Assembly (NCBI RefSeq): GCF_030817215.1
Contig: NZ_JAUSZA010000001.1
Coordinates: 1,648,501 to 1,712,500, forward strand
Length of the DNA: 64,000 bases
DNA from: Paenibacillus sp. V4I3
GTDB taxonomy: Bacteria > Bacillota > Bacilli > Paenibacillales > NBRC-103111
Reading direction: 5' to 3'
Shown: in pieces, positions 1 through 8,409 of the stretch
How positions within the stretch are numbered: the stretch's first letter is position 1
Layout: each line of letters opens with the position of its first letter
Notes under the pieces: model-generated
Databases searched by the model: none
Told to the model about the DNA's origin: nothing
What the model saw: the letters and a program-made list of their open reading frames with translations, nothing else
Position numbers and translations under genes: made by a program

Positions 1-283
1 TCACAACTGGTATTCAAAACTCCAAAATTTGATTTTAGAGTCATTAAGCTCGTGAGGAACGGGCGAATAGGGATTCATTCATTCAGCAACCTCAACCAAG
101 CATAGTTGACGATTGATCCTTATTTAAGACACCTCAATCTAGAGCAGGATTGTTTATCAGATTTTTAATTTAGGGTTACTGATAATCGATTCTATTGGAG
201 TATTGTATTTTATCCAATGTAATAGATGAAATTAGTTAATACGATATTTATGATATCCAAATATGTTCTCCGAAAGGGAAAAT
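1..283. other. AT-rich leader region, no gene seen
   Basis: Stops are frequent in all frames and I see no convincing coding potential, hairpin terminator or repeat. It presumably carries the promoter of the radical SAM gene that follows, but I cannot assign a confident -35/-10 pair. Confidence 0.4.
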
Positions 284-295
284 GGAGGTGAGTCT

Positions 296-1114
296 ATGAA
301 GGTTGACGTAAACCGGAAGACGGTGAAGCAGCTGCTCACGAAAGCGAGCGGCTTTCTTAAGGGGTACACACACACGCTAAACCCTTATACCGGCTGTGCT
401 TTTGCCTGTTCCTACTGCTACGTGAGGCAGATGCCGGTCGCATTATTCCGCAGCGATTTATGGGGCGGTTGGGTCGATGTAAAAGAAAATGCGGCCGAGC
501 TTCTAGCGAAGGAGCTGGCCAAAGCGAAGAGCAAAGGGCCGGTTACGATCTTCATGTCATCGGCAACGGATCCCTACCAGCCGATCGAACATAAGGAGCG
601 AATCACCCGTTCGCTCCTTGAGGTGCTGTCCGCGAATCCGCCGGACTTCTTGTTCGTTCAGACCCGCAGCCCGCTCGTGACACGGGACGCGGATGTATTA
701 AAGCTGCTCGGCGAACGTGTAAGAGTCAGCATGACGGTCGAGACCGACCGCGAGGATATACGCCGAGCGTTCACGCCGTCCGCGCCGCCGATTCCGGCGC
801 GGCTAAATGCACTGCGCGAGCTCGCAGCTCGCGGCATTCCGGTGCAGGCCACGATAGCGCCAGCGCTGCCGAGCTCGGAGCATTTCGCCGAGCTGCTTGC
901 GGGCATCGTGGATCGGGTGTGCATCGACGATTACTTCATGGGCGATGGCAGTGGGGGCAAGCGCACGGAACGCATCGGCGTGCGCGCTATCTATGACGCG
1001 CTGGAGCTGCCAGACTGGTACAGTCGGGATGCGTACGAGCGCGTGCGCGAACAGCTCCTGCGGCATTTTCCTCAGGAGCGTGTGTTTGTCAGCCAACAAG
1101 GTTTCCTGCCTTGA
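296..1114 (+). CDS. Radical SAM protein (Rv2578c/spore photoproduct lyase-like)
   Basis: About 272 residues. The cluster motif CAFACSYC (CxxxCxxC) sits near residue 34 of the product and would bind the 4Fe-4S cluster that cleaves S-adenosylmethionine; downstream blocks such as TIFMSSATDPYQP and VSMTVETD fit the radical SAM barrel of the SplB/Rv2578c-like group. The substrate is unknown. The start is placed at the ATG at 296, because GGAGGTG at 284-290 lies 5 nt upstream; an in-frame upstream start at 263 lacks such a site. The gene stands alone and converges on the AraC gene. The 3' half (about 690-1070) is clearly richer in GC than the 5' half. Family assignment is firm, function is not. Confidence 0.85.
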   Translation: MKVDVNRKTVKQLLTKASGFLKGYTHTLNPYTGCAFACSYCYVRQMPVALFRSDLWGGWVDVKENAAELLAKELAKAKSKGPVTIFMSSATDPYQPIEHKERITRSLLEVLSANPPDFLFVQTRSPLVTRDADVLKLLGERVRVSMTVETDREDIRRAFTPSAPPIPARLNALRELAARGIPVQATIAPALPSSEHFAELLAGIVDRVCIDDYFMGDGSGGKRTERIGVRAIYDALELPDWYSRDAYERVREQLLRHFPQERVFVSQQGFLP

Positions 1115-1126
1115 TGGATATAACAA

Positions 1127-1155
1127 AGCCTCCTGCGGGATTTCCCGTGGAGGCT
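1127..1155. terminator. Hairpin between convergent genes
   Basis: AGCCTCC (1127-1133) pairs with GGAGGCT (1149-1155), with an inner CGGG/CCCG. There is no long T run, so termination is inferred from the convergent arrangement of the radical SAM and AraC genes. Confidence 0.5.
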
Positions 1156-1169
1156 ACTAGGCAAGCGCG

Positions 1170-2111
1170 CTAGTCCGCTTGCGCAAGCAGAGGCGTCAGC
1201 CCGGATTGACTGCGCATGCGTTGTTTAAATTCTTTGGGCGAGCATTGGTTATGACGCTTAAACAACTTGTAGAACTGCGCCATATTCAGTATGCCTACTT
1301 CAAAGCTTACTTCCATAATGCTGAGGTCGCCTGTAAGAAGGAGACGCTCGGCTTTTTTGATCCGCTTGTAATTAACGTAATCGACGAAGGATATCCCCAT
1401 CACCTTTTTGAAATACTTAATAAAGTAATGATAGCTCAAATTGAGCACATTGCACATGTCTTCGACCGAAATCCGTTCGCTCAGATGCTCATCGATAAAA
1501 TCTAGCGCCGGACGCACGCGAGAAATGCCGGAGTCCTCGGCAAGAGCTGAGAAATCTCGGTTGTCATTGCGCAGCATTAAAAGTAAGAGATTTTTGATCG
1601 CTGCACTGATCGCTAACTCGTACCCAATTTTGCGGGATTGCGACTCTTCGTAAATCTGCATGATGAGGTTGTAAGCAGCTTGCTTGACGGCCGTATTGCC
1701 TTTAAACAGCTCATTAAATTGCTCAAGTGGATGAGTCAGCTCTGAGAAACAGTGCAGGTAGGGCATGGTGCTAAGATCAAAATGCTGTTTTAGATCAATC
1801 TGGAAAACAATCTGTCGCAAGGCATCCGCTGAATGCTTATATGTTCGATGAGGCTGGGAAGAGCCCAAGACCATGACATCCCCAGGCGCCATCACCGTAT
1901 AATCGTGCTTCGTCTGGATGCCGAGTTGACCTTCAATGACCACAAGAAATTCAACTTGCATATGTGAATGCCAACGCCAAGGAGTAGGAGGTCCGTACTG
2001 CTGGGTGTCAGAACTCATTTCCCAAATTTTCAAAAAGAGCAATGGGTTCTGATAAATGACTTCTTCATTTACAATCTCGGTGAAGGTGCTAGAGCTATGT
2101 ATAGGGTCCAT
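1170..2111 (-). CDS. AraC family transcriptional regulator
   Basis: The 313-residue product has an N-terminal cupin-like sensor domain (about 20-165, with the WRWHSHMQVEFLVV and VMAPGDVMVLGSSQPH strands) and a C-terminal double helix-turn-helix of AraC type (about 205-300, ending GILNMAQFYKLFKRHNQCSPKEFKQ). Such proteins usually sense a sugar or related ligand and activate nearby genes. It is transcribed divergently from the thuA-like gene, about 210 bp away, so control of that gene is the natural inference. Ligand unknown. Family assignment is secure. Confidence 0.9.
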   Translation of the reverse strand: MDPIHSSSTFTEIVNEEVIYQNPLLFLKIWEMSSDTQQYGPPTPWRWHSHMQVEFLVVIEGQLGIQTKHDYTVMAPGDVMVLGSSQPHRTYKHSADALRQIVFQIDLKQHFDLSTMPYLHCFSELTHPLEQFNELFKGNTAVKQAAYNLIMQIYEESQSRKIGYELAISAAIKNLLLLMLRNDNRDFSALAEDSGISRVRPALDFIDEHLSERISVEDMCNVLNLSYHYFIKYFKKVMGISFVDYVNYKRIKKAERLLLTGDLSIMEVSFEVGILNMAQFYKLFKRHNQCSPKEFKQRMRSQSGLTPLLAQAD

Positions 2112-2320
2112 GGATATGTATACCTCACTACTATGAAAGACATTTTTGAATACGTAAAAAGTGGTGAAATGTAAGGATTATCAGTAATGAGTATATCATT
2201 GCTTGAAAGGGAAGGACACTATTGAATAAGAATTAGGCAGGATCTTGCCTTTATTTTCGGCGAGGGAGTGACTATACTCAAAAGTATGAATGAATACGCT
2301 ACCTTGGAGGGAATAAGAAG

Positions 2321-3058
2321 ATGAGTCAGAAGCTTAGAGTAACGGTTTGGAACGAGTTCCGTCATGAAAAAGAAAACGAAGTCGTACGCACAGCGTATCC
2401 AGATGGTATCCATACGGCGATTGGTGAAGGTTTGAGCGGAGCAGTTGATGTCACGTATGCGACATTAGATGATGCTGAGCACGGCTTGTCCGAAGAAGTC
2501 TTGAATAACACAGATGTTCTCATTTGGTGGGGACATAAGGCGCATAACGAAGTGCAGGACGAGATCGTAGACCGCGTTCAAAAGCGTGTATGGCAAGGCA
2601 TGGGGCTTATCGTGCTGCATTCCGGACACTTCTCCAAAGTGTTCAAAAAGCTAATGGGCACTTCATGTGACCTCAAATGGCGTGAAGCTGATGAGAAGGA
2701 ACGTCTTTGGGTTGTTGCTCCAGGTCATCCAATCGTTGAAGGCATCGGCGAGTACATCGATCTTGAAGCAGAGGAAATGTACGGTGAGCATTTTGATATC
2801 CCTCAGCCGGACGAGCTGATCATGGTTTCTTGGTTCGAAGGCGGCGAAGTTTTCCGCAGCGGTTGCACGTTCAACCGCGGCAACGGGAAAATTTTCTACT
2901 TCCGTCCTGGACACGAGACGTACCGTACATACTACAATGAGCAAATCCGCCGCGTTATCAGCAATGCGGTTCACTGGGCGGCTCCATCCACACGTGAGTA
3001 TCCGAAATACGGTAACCACAAGCCGCTTGAAGAGATTAAAGCAAAGGCTAAAGCTTAA
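2321..3058 (+). CDS. thuA: ThuA domain protein (trehalose utilization)
   Basis: The 245-residue protein starts [12 protein letters not shown] and carries the ThuA glutamine-amidotransferase-like fold signatures [31 protein letters not shown] and [15 protein letters not shown]. In rhizobia ThuA acts with ThuB in disaccharide catabolism via 3-keto derivatives; here there is no ThuB neighbour, so the sugar is not known. GGAGGG at 2306-2311 precedes the ATG by 9 nt. It is monocistronic, divergent from the AraC regulator, and ends in an intrinsic terminator. The length fits the family. Confidence 0.88.
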   Translation: MSQKLRVTVWNEFRHEKENEVVRTAYPDGIHTAIGEGLSGAVDVTYATLDDAEHGLSEEVLNNTDVLIWWGHKAHNEVQDEIVDRVQKRVWQGMGLIVLHSGHFSKVFKKLMGTSCDLKWREADEKERLWVVAPGHPIVEGIGEYIDLEAEEMYGEHFDIPQPDELIMVSWFEGGEVFRSGCTFNRGNGKIFYFRPGHETYRTYYNEQIRRVISNAVHWAAPSTREYPKYGNHKPLEEIKAKAKA

Positions 3059-3073
3059 TTGTGATGTGATAGG

Positions 3074-3103
3074 AATGCTTCCGGTGATCGGGGGCATTTT
3101 TTT
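3074..3103 (+). terminator. Intrinsic terminator of thuA
   Basis: AATGCTTCC (3074-3082) pairs with GGGGGCATT (3090-3098), allowing two G-U pairs, with a 7-nt loop and a run of seven T (3097-3103). Confidence 0.85.
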
Positions 3104-3328
3104 GCTTTGCGATAGTTGTTACACGTATCCATGAGGATTTCCGCCATTAGGAGGAGGTCCTTTTTTTGGCAGAGTTGCTCTTAACGGAACGACGATCCGC
3201 TAAAGTGGAAGAAATGTGTAAAATTGAATTAGTGGCTATTTTTCATAAATAGGGGATCTAGGTTCGTATAAAGGAGTCTACCTTTGGTAGAAGGCTGCAT
3301 ATTTCCGTGAAGAGGCTGCTCACTCTAG

Positions 3329-3377
3329 AAGCACTAGAAAGAAGACCACTCTCTGGATGGTCTTCTTTCTAGTGCTT
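3329..3377. terminator. Long perfect hairpin, bidirectional terminator
   Basis: A 20-nt arm (3329-3348, starting AAGCACTAG) is the exact reverse complement of 3358-3377, with a 9-nt loop. It overlaps the stop codon of the small minus-strand gene and is followed on the + strand by ATTTCTTTA. It separates thuA from the HxlR group. Confidence 0.75.
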
Positions 3378-3534
3378 ATTTCTTTATAAGATTCAGCTTT
3401 AGCGCCTGCTCCTCAGTCAAAATAAATTCCTCCTGTGGCCATATCTCCTCATCTTTATCTCTCCCAAAGAGACGAAGTATCTCCGACCAGACCCCTTTTT
3501 CCATTGCTTCCGAAGCTGAAATCATGATCTTCAA
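3376..3534 (-). CDS. Small conserved-looking protein, 52 aa
   Basis: This short frame opens with TTG at 3534, 6 nt downstream of a perfect AGGAGGTG (complement of 3541-3548). The product begins MKIMISASEAMEKG and contains LRLFGRDKDEEIWPQEEF and LTEEQALKLNLIKK; it is acidic and has no membrane segment. The strong ribosome site and regular amphipathic composition argue that it is real. It lies just downstream of the HxlR gene on the same strand, so the two may be co-transcribed. I do not know a function. Confidence 0.6.
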   Translation of the reverse strand: MKIMISASEAMEKGVWSEILRLFGRDKDEEIWPQEEFILTEEQALKLNLIKK

Positions 3535-3584
3535 AGCAAACACCTCCTGAGATTAGTTACTTGAATACCGCCTTAGCTCAGTGA

Positions 3585-3917
3585 TCAATGAGTTAATATT
3601 GGAGCCATATCTTTTTCTTTCATATGATGCTCCCCCCAAGCACACATGGCATCGAGAATGGGCTTGAAAGACCAACCATAATCGGTTAAGGAGTAGACCA
3701 CTTTCGGTGGCACTTGATCATAACTTGTTCTTTTCACCATTCCATCTTGTTCCAACTCGCGTAATTGTTGAGTAAGCATTTTCTGTGTAATGTCGGGCAT
3801 TAACCTTTTAAGTTCGCTTGTTCGTTTGTCCCCTTTGTCCAAATGACACAAGATGACGACTTTCCATTTACCACCGATCACATCAAGTGTAGCTTCGACT
3901 GGAACATTATAGGCCAT
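3585..3917 (-). CDS. HxlR family transcriptional regulator
   Basis: The 110-residue product is a single winged helix-turn-helix of HxlR/YodB type: ATLDVIGGKWKVVILCHL, SELKRLMPDITQKMLTQQLRELEQDGMVKR and PPKVVYSLTDYG are diagnostic. Such regulators commonly sense electrophiles or oxidants through cysteines; here Cys residues occur in ILCHL and AMCAWG. An inverted repeat GGTACT-N4-AGTACC lies 27 bp upstream of the start and is a likely autoregulatory site. Confidence 0.92.
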   Translation of the reverse strand: MAYNVPVEATLDVIGGKWKVVILCHLDKGDKRTSELKRLMPDITQKMLTQQLRELEQDGMVKRTSYDQVPPKVVYSLTDYGWSFKPILDAMCAWGEHHMKEKDMAPILTH

Positions 3918-3944
3918 AGTAGTAAACCTCCTTTTGAAAATAAG

Positions 3945-3960
3945 GGTACTTTATAGTACC
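3945..3960. promoter_or_regulatory. Putative HxlR operator
   Basis: Perfect inverted repeat GGTACT-TTAT-AGTACC immediately upstream of the HxlR gene. Autoregulation by this family through GTAC-containing dyads is known; binding here is inferred. Confidence 0.5.
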
Positions 3961-4095
3961 TATATACCTTAAATGTATCTATACTACTTCAAAGTGCGTA
4001 CTAATCAAAAAGTTCGTATACAAATATAATAGCACTCAGAGCCGAAATGTTAAAGTGTACGGCCGTTCACTTCAATTATAAACTAGGAGGATATT

Positions 4096-4245
4096 ATGAG
4101 CCAATCATTCTATAATCGGCGGTGTGGTTGTCGACTCTTTGGACTTTTGCATACACCATGGATTGGTGGACTGATGGTTCTAGTTGCCGTCGTACTCACT
4201 GGTTTTTCCGCCAAGCTTGAAAATAATCATAATCGTGCTACTTAA
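4096..4245 (+). CDS. Small membrane protein, 49 aa
   Basis: ATG at 4096 follows AGGAGG (4085-4090) by 5 nt. The product begins MSQSFYNRRCGCRLFG, has one hydrophobic span (about residues 18-39, WIGGLMVLVAVVLTGF) and a polar tail with NNHNR. It ends before a strong terminator at 4271-4316, which supports it being a separate transcription unit. It is divergent from the HxlR gene. Function unknown. Confidence 0.55.
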   Translation: MSQSFYNRRCGCRLFGLLHTPWIGGLMVLVAVVLTGFSAKLENNHNRAT

Positions 4246-4270
4246 ATGAGCTTCCGTTGGAACAAAGGAA

Positions 4271-4317
4271 AAAAGCACAAGCGGCCAGGAATCGGTTCCC
4301 TGTTGCTTGTGCTTTTT
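4271..4317. terminator. Bidirectional intrinsic terminator
   Basis: AAAAGCACAAGC (4271-4282) pairs with GCTTGTGCTTTT (4305-4316), with A and T runs on the two flanks; an inner CAGG/CCTG stem extends it. It serves the small membrane protein and the histidine kinase operon. Confidence 0.85.
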
Positions 4318-4322
4318 CGTCC

Positions 4323-5888
4323 TTATGAAACTTTGGGAACGGTCGACTTATTCTCATGCTTTCCTGGCTCGATATAAAAGGATACGCCATCTCTCTGGTT
4401 TGCCGCGCGAACGGTCATGCCATGATGATCCATAATTTGTTTCACGATGGCGAGGCCAAGTCCGAATTGGCCATCACCGCCGGAGCGGAAGGGCTCAAAG
4501 AGACTGTCCGCGATGGCTTGATCAAGAAGCGGGCCATCATTACTTATACAAAACTCAGATAAAGAGGGTTGCCCTTTTATCGCATTCGCATTGTCGAGTG
4601 TCTGAGATTTGACCAGGATGCGAATGCAGCTTTTTGCATAGCGGAGCTGGTTGTCGAGCATATTTTCCAAGGCTATTTTCCACTGTTCCTGATCACCAAT
4701 TAGTGTGGTATGAGGAGTGAGATCCATCTCCCACTTGATTTCAGGACGACGATACCGCAGCCGCTCAACCACATCCTCAATGACAGCATTGATCTCAAAA
4801 GGCTGAAAGGGCTTCTCTCTGGCCGTCAAATAGTTCAGCTTATTCAGCAGCAGCAGGTCGCGAATCCGCTTCTCCAGCCGCTCGCCTTCTTTCATAATAA
4901 CGCCAACGCTTTCATTGAGGGTTCCCTTCGGATAAACGCCGTCTTGTATGGATTGCGCATAGCTGCGAATTACCATTACAGGTGTTTTTAACTCGTGAGA
5001 CGTATGCTGCAGGAAGAACTGCTGCGCCCGATCCTGGCGCACTAACCGCTGCCGCATGGATTCAATCGCTTTGGCTAGCCGGCCAATTTCATCCTTACGT
5101 CTTGTTGTGATAGGCTCGTGCCAGTCACGTTCGGCCATCCGCCCGACATGGCGCTCCATCTGAACGAGTGGACGTGTGAAATAGCGAGCTATTCCCAGAC
5201 AGGGGAGCCAGCTGATGACAATAAGTCCTACCATCAGCAGCATGAGCCGGCCAAACATCGTCATCACGAGATCGTTGCGATAGTTTCCCCAAGCATACGA
5301 GACGATGAAGTTGGGCTTAGCTAGATCACCTTCTTTGCGAATCACATAGAAGATACTTTTGTTCTCGATATTCCGCGTATATTTTTCTACAGGCAGCTGT
5401 TGTGCAAAGGCATCATGCTCCATAGCCTGCATGAAAGGCTCGCTAATGGCAGCGCTCGTAGCCCATGTTTGATTGCTGGCTGTACCACTTATCATGAAAT
5501 GCTGAATGGCTGGTCCGCTAAATGTCTCTTGAAGAGTCGCGGTTGCCCGTGTCCCCATAGTTGAATTAGGGAGGATGTTGTTTACTTCATTGAGGTCCAT
5601 TTTCGATACGACCAAAATGCGCTTGTCCATAGGTATGCCCTGTACAAAGCTGGGAACCGGGAGTTGAATGGTTGGCTCCGCGGGGATTGCAAAAGTCGCC
5701 GCTTTGCTGCTTTCCACCCGAAGACCGCTCTGTGTATCGAGTAAAATATCATACAGCTGCTCAGTGAAAAATCCCTTCAATGTCCAAGGAAGCAGGATAG
5801 CGAGCAGTGTGAAAATCAAAAGTGTCAAAGAGGCGAACGCCCCCCATAGCTTGACCGCAAGAGGCCAATTTCCCAGACGCATTCTCAT
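4323..5888 (-). CDS. Sensor histidine kinase
   Basis: The 521-residue membrane kinase has TM1 (about 12-35), an extracellular sensor region (about 36-208), TM2 (about 209-232), a HAMP segment, a HisKA box with phospho-acceptor His in HTSHELKTPVMVIRSYAQ (about residue 297), and a HATPase domain with N box LENMLDNQLRYAK and G box FGLGLAIVKQIMDHHG. It overlaps the response-regulator gene by 4 bp (ATGA), so the two form a coupled operon. Signal unknown; the neighbouring secreted protein could be part of the same response. Confidence 0.93.
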   Translation of the reverse strand: MRMRLGNWPLAVKLWGAFASLTLLIFTLLAILLPWTLKGFFTEQLYDILLDTQSGLRVESSKAATFAIPAEPTIQLPVPSFVQGIPMDKRILVVSKMDLNEVNNILPNSTMGTRATATLQETFSGPAIQHFMISGTASNQTWATSAAISEPFMQAMEHDAFAQQLPVEKYTRNIENKSIFYVIRKEGDLAKPNFIVSYAWGNYRNDLVMTMFGRLMLLMVGLIVISWLPCLGIARYFTRPLVQMERHVGRMAERDWHEPITTRRKDEIGRLAKAIESMRQRLVRQDRAQQFFLQHTSHELKTPVMVIRSYAQSIQDGVYPKGTLNESVGVIMKEGERLEKRIRDLLLLNKLNYLTAREKPFQPFEINAVIEDVVERLRYRRPEIKWEMDLTPHTTLIGDQEQWKIALENMLDNQLRYAKSCIRILVKSQTLDNANAIKGQPSLSEFCISNDGPLLDQAIADSLFEPFRSGGDGQFGLGLAIVKQIMDHHGMTVRAANQRDGVSFYIEPGKHENKSTVPKVS

Positions 5889-6580
5889 GCTTTCACCATC
5901 CTATATCCGTAACCATACACGGTTTCAAGTCGCAATTCCGGCAGCTTACGGCGTAATCTTCGCACCAAATCGTCGACGACGCGATCCGTACCGAAGTAAT
6001 CGATGCCCCAGACAGCAGTAAGCACCTGCTGACGTTCAAGCACCTGTCCATGGTGATTCACCAGGTAAAGCAGCAGTTCGAATTCCTTCGACGTAAGCTC
6101 CGGGTTCGTTCCATCGGCGTCGGTCACGATGCGGCCTTGCTCATCGATCAGATAGGGTCCTACTGTCAGTTTCACGCGGCGTTCTTGAGCGGCTGCCAGA
6201 GATCCGCCGAGTCGTTCCCCATAGACACGTTCAAGTAATTTACGTGTGCGGATCACGAGTTCCCGCGGTAAAAAAGGCTTGGCCAGATAATCATCACTGC
6301 CTAGCTCCAGTCCAATAATCCGATCTATATCTGCATCCCGCGCGGAAATAAAGATAACAGGCTGCATCGGTTGATCCGCCTTGATTTCCCGCATCAATTG
6401 ATAACCATCCACGCCGGGCAGCATAATATCGAGGACCCACAAGTCCGGCCGCTCCGAGATTGCTTCTCGGGCTGAGGTTCCGTCGGGGAACGAGCGCACT
6501 TGCCACCCCTCTTTCTCTAAATATGCTGCCAGGACGCCTCTTAAATCCTCTTCATCTTCTACCAGATAGATGTGATACAT
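5885..6580 (-). CDS. OmpR-family response regulator
   Basis: The product has an N-terminal receiver domain (HIYLVEDEEDLRG acidic pocket, phospho-acceptor Asp in LWVLDIMLPGVDG, Lys in DDYLAKPF) and a C-terminal winged helix (LTSKEFELLLYLVNHHGQVLERQQVL, VDDLVRRLRRKL). I prefer the second ATG at 6580: AGGAG lies 9 nt before it but only 3 nt before the ATG at 6586. It is the first gene of the pair with the downstream histidine kinase. Confidence 0.94.
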   Translation of the reverse strand: MYHIYLVEDEEDLRGVLAAYLEKEGWQVRSFPDGTSAREAISERPDLWVLDIMLPGVDGYQLMREIKADQPMQPVIFISARDADIDRIIGLELGSDDYLAKPFLPRELVIRTRKLLERVYGERLGGSLAAAQERRVKLTVGPYLIDEQGRIVTDADGTNPELTSKEFELLLYLVNHHGQVLERQQVLTAVWGIDYFGTDRVVDDLVRRLRRKLPELRLETVYGYGYRMVKA

Positions 6581-6614
6581 GTGCATAATCTCCTACTTTC
6601 CTGACTACATAGGG

Positions 6615-6658
6615 AAAAAGTGGAGCCGATCAGCTCAAAAAATGCGATCGATTCCACT
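6615..6658 (-). terminator. Terminator of the secreted-protein gene
   Basis: AGTGGA (6619-6624) pairs with TCCACT (6653-6658), and inner CGATC pairs with GATCG; on the minus strand it is followed by TTTTT. Confidence 0.7.
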
Positions 6659-6681
6659 AGATTCAAATAGTTAAACAATCT

Positions 6682-7440
6682 TTATTTCTCAGCAGGTGCT
6701 GGAATTTCTGTTTTCAATTTCTTCGTTAACTCGCGTAGCTCTTCAGTTTGCTTCACATAATCCTTCAACAATTCAGGCAATAGGCTTTTAATCGCCGCTG
6801 TATCATCAGCTTCCACTGCTTCCGTTAATTTCTGTTGGCGTTTGAAAGATTCGGGTAGCTCCGCTTTCATTATATCACCAGCTACTGCACCCTCAAGTGG
6901 AAGTGCTTGGGTAACCAGTTGTTTGATCATGATATCTTTTGTAGGCGGCGTTATAACACCATCTGAATTGATGGCAACAGAAGGAATAGCAGGGACGGCA
7001 GTAACGGAAGCTGGGAGCCCTTCTAATTGAAGTGCATCGTCTTCAGTCAGGACTTTCTCATCTGTTTTACCCGTCTCAGCATCTTTCTTAAAGATCACTT
7101 TTTTTGTAAAAGCAGGTTTTGGAAACTCATTTTCTACCTGTTTGCGATCTTCCAACGCTTTCTTCCAATCGGATAAAGTTTCTGGTGCATAGGTACTGGC
7201 AAGCAGCTTCCAGTAGTTTCGCTCATGCGATGGCTGCAACAGTAAACCTGAGCTTGCGTTAGTTGTACGGAACATCATTAGTGGTTTGCTGCCTTCAGGT
7301 TGTGAGATTTGAATGCCTTGGATTGTTTTCGTTTCTTTGTTCGTGTCTGCTGCGGATGCACTTACGGCTCCGAATGCGATAGTTGCGATTACGGCTAGCA
7401 AGCTAGTTTGAGCTGCGCGTTTTTTCCATTGTGTTTTCAT
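6682..7440 (-). CDS. Secreted protein of unknown function
   Basis: I start this at the ATG at 7440, 8 nt after AGGAG; the frame stays open upstream but would overlap the Rieske gene. The 252-residue product begins MKTQWKKRAAQTSLLAVIAT and shows a clear signal peptide, with cleavage likely after VSASA. The mature part is rich in Lys, Glu and Thr and contains AVPSVAINSDG-like and EADDTAAIKSLLPELLKDYV segments with a predicted helical C-terminus. No family was recognised. It lies upstream of the two-component genes on the same strand but is separated by a terminator. Confidence 0.75.
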   Translation of the reverse strand: MKTQWKKRAAQTSLLAVIATIAFGAVSASAADTNKETKTIQGIQISQPEGSKPLMMFRTTNASSGLLLQPSHERNYWKLLASTYAPETLSDWKKALEDRKQVENEFPKPAFTKKVIFKKDAETGKTDEKVLTEDDALQLEGLPASVTAVPAIPSVAINSDGVITPPTKDIMIKQLVTQALPLEGAVAGDIMKAELPESFKRQQKLTEAVEADDTAAIKSLLPELLKDYVKQTEELRELTKKLKTEIPAPAEK

Positions 7441-7623
7441 TTTGAAAACTCCTCTCGATATATGTAACTTGTAGGGAATGTTATTCATTTCCCTTACACC
7501 CTTACTGTACCGAAAAATTATGGACATCCTATCGTAACATTGTGGGAAATTATGTGTAGAAGAATGTGGATTGCGATAAACTAATAAGACGGAAGTAATC
7601 AATATTTTGCTAGGAGGATTAGG

Positions 7624-7920
7624 ATGAAAGAAATTGAACTGGGCCCCGAACAACGTTTCACAGAGCTACCCGCAGAAGTTGAGATTGAAAGCCAAAAGTA
7701 TTGGATTTTGAAAAACGACGAACCTGAGAGCTATCGTTTAGTGTCGCGCAAATGTCCGCATGCTGGGGGATTGGTAGAAGAGGAAAGTGGGGAGCTTGTG
7801 TGTCCCTTGCATGGTTGGGAATTCGATACTCATACAGGCGTGTGTCTGAACGTGCCTTCGAAAGGTCTAACCGCGTATACCGTTGTTGTAAAAGATGGGC
7901 TGCTCGTTGCCCAAATGTAA
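7624..7920 (+). CDS. Rieske [2Fe-2S] protein
   Basis: The 98-residue protein carries both Rieske cluster boxes: CPHAGG (about residues 46-51) and CPLHGWEFD (about 60-68), giving the Cys-His/Cys-His ligands. The size is that of a soluble Rieske ferredoxin as used by nitrite reductases or ring-hydroxylating oxygenases, but no catalytic partner is adjacent. AGGAGG lies 6 nt before the ATG. It is divergent from the secreted-protein gene. Confidence 0.9.
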   Translation: MKEIELGPEQRFTELPAEVEIESQKYWILKNDEPESYRLVSRKCPHAGGLVEEESGELVCPLHGWEFDTHTGVCLNVPSKGLTAYTVVVKDGLLVAQM

Positions 7921-7927
7921 ACGCTAT

Positions 7928-8269
7928 TTATTGTTCCCAGAGAAACATTAGTATGCGATGAAGGATGTAAAAAAGGGCGAAACAAATAGCGAGAGAATGT
8001 TTGCCAGTTATGTAAAGAGCAATAATGGCAATAGCAAAAATAGCGAGTTCGATGAAAAATTGAAGAGGCTGAGAGACGGTTATTGAAGCTTTCGGTGAAA
8101 CGAACACGCCCCATAGGAGGGCTGCAAGCAGCGGAGTGCCAATGCCCAAAACGCCTTTGAGCAGCCCTCCTTTGCCAACGTGAAATCCCCAATAGCTGAG
8201 GGAAGCAAGGATGCAAAGTTCTAGCAGAAAACGTAAGCCTAAATTGGCGGCTTTCATCATGATCATCAT
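7928..8269 (-). CDS. YrdB family membrane protein (DUF2568)
   Basis: The 113-residue product has four hydrophobic spans with the family pattern LRFLLELCILASLSYWGFH, LLAALLWGVFVSPKA and QFFIELAIFAIAIIALY. YrdB proteins have no assigned function. AAGGGAG is 9 nt before the ATG. It converges on the Rieske gene with only 7 bp between stops. Confidence 0.88.
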   Translation of the reverse strand: MMIMMKAANLGLRFLLELCILASLSYWGFHVGKGGLLKGVLGIGTPLLAALLWGVFVSPKASITVSQPLQFFIELAIFAIAIIALYITGKHSLAICFALFYILHRILMFLWEQ

Positions 8270-8357
8270 AGGACAACACTCCCTTTCATAGGAAGACTAA
8301 TGATGATAATATTTTAACTAATTATATTAGTTTATGTAATCTTTTTTTGGATTTGAA

Positions 8358-8399
8358 AAATACCACTGCAGAACGTCTTTACGTTCCGAAGTGGTATTT
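8358..8399 (-). terminator. Terminator of SDR gene
   Basis: AAATACCACT (8358-8367) pairs with AGTGGTATTT (8390-8399), inner GAACGT/ACGTTC; minus-strand reading ends in a T-rich stretch. Confidence 0.85.
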
Positions 8400-8409
8400 G
8401 TTTTGATTA

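Noticed and set aside
3166-3252. 28-codon frame with TTG start after AGGAGGAGGT
   Set aside because: Good ribosome-like site, but the product (MAELLLTERRSAKVEEM...) is very short, unlike any protein I know, and adjoins a T run; left out as unsupported.
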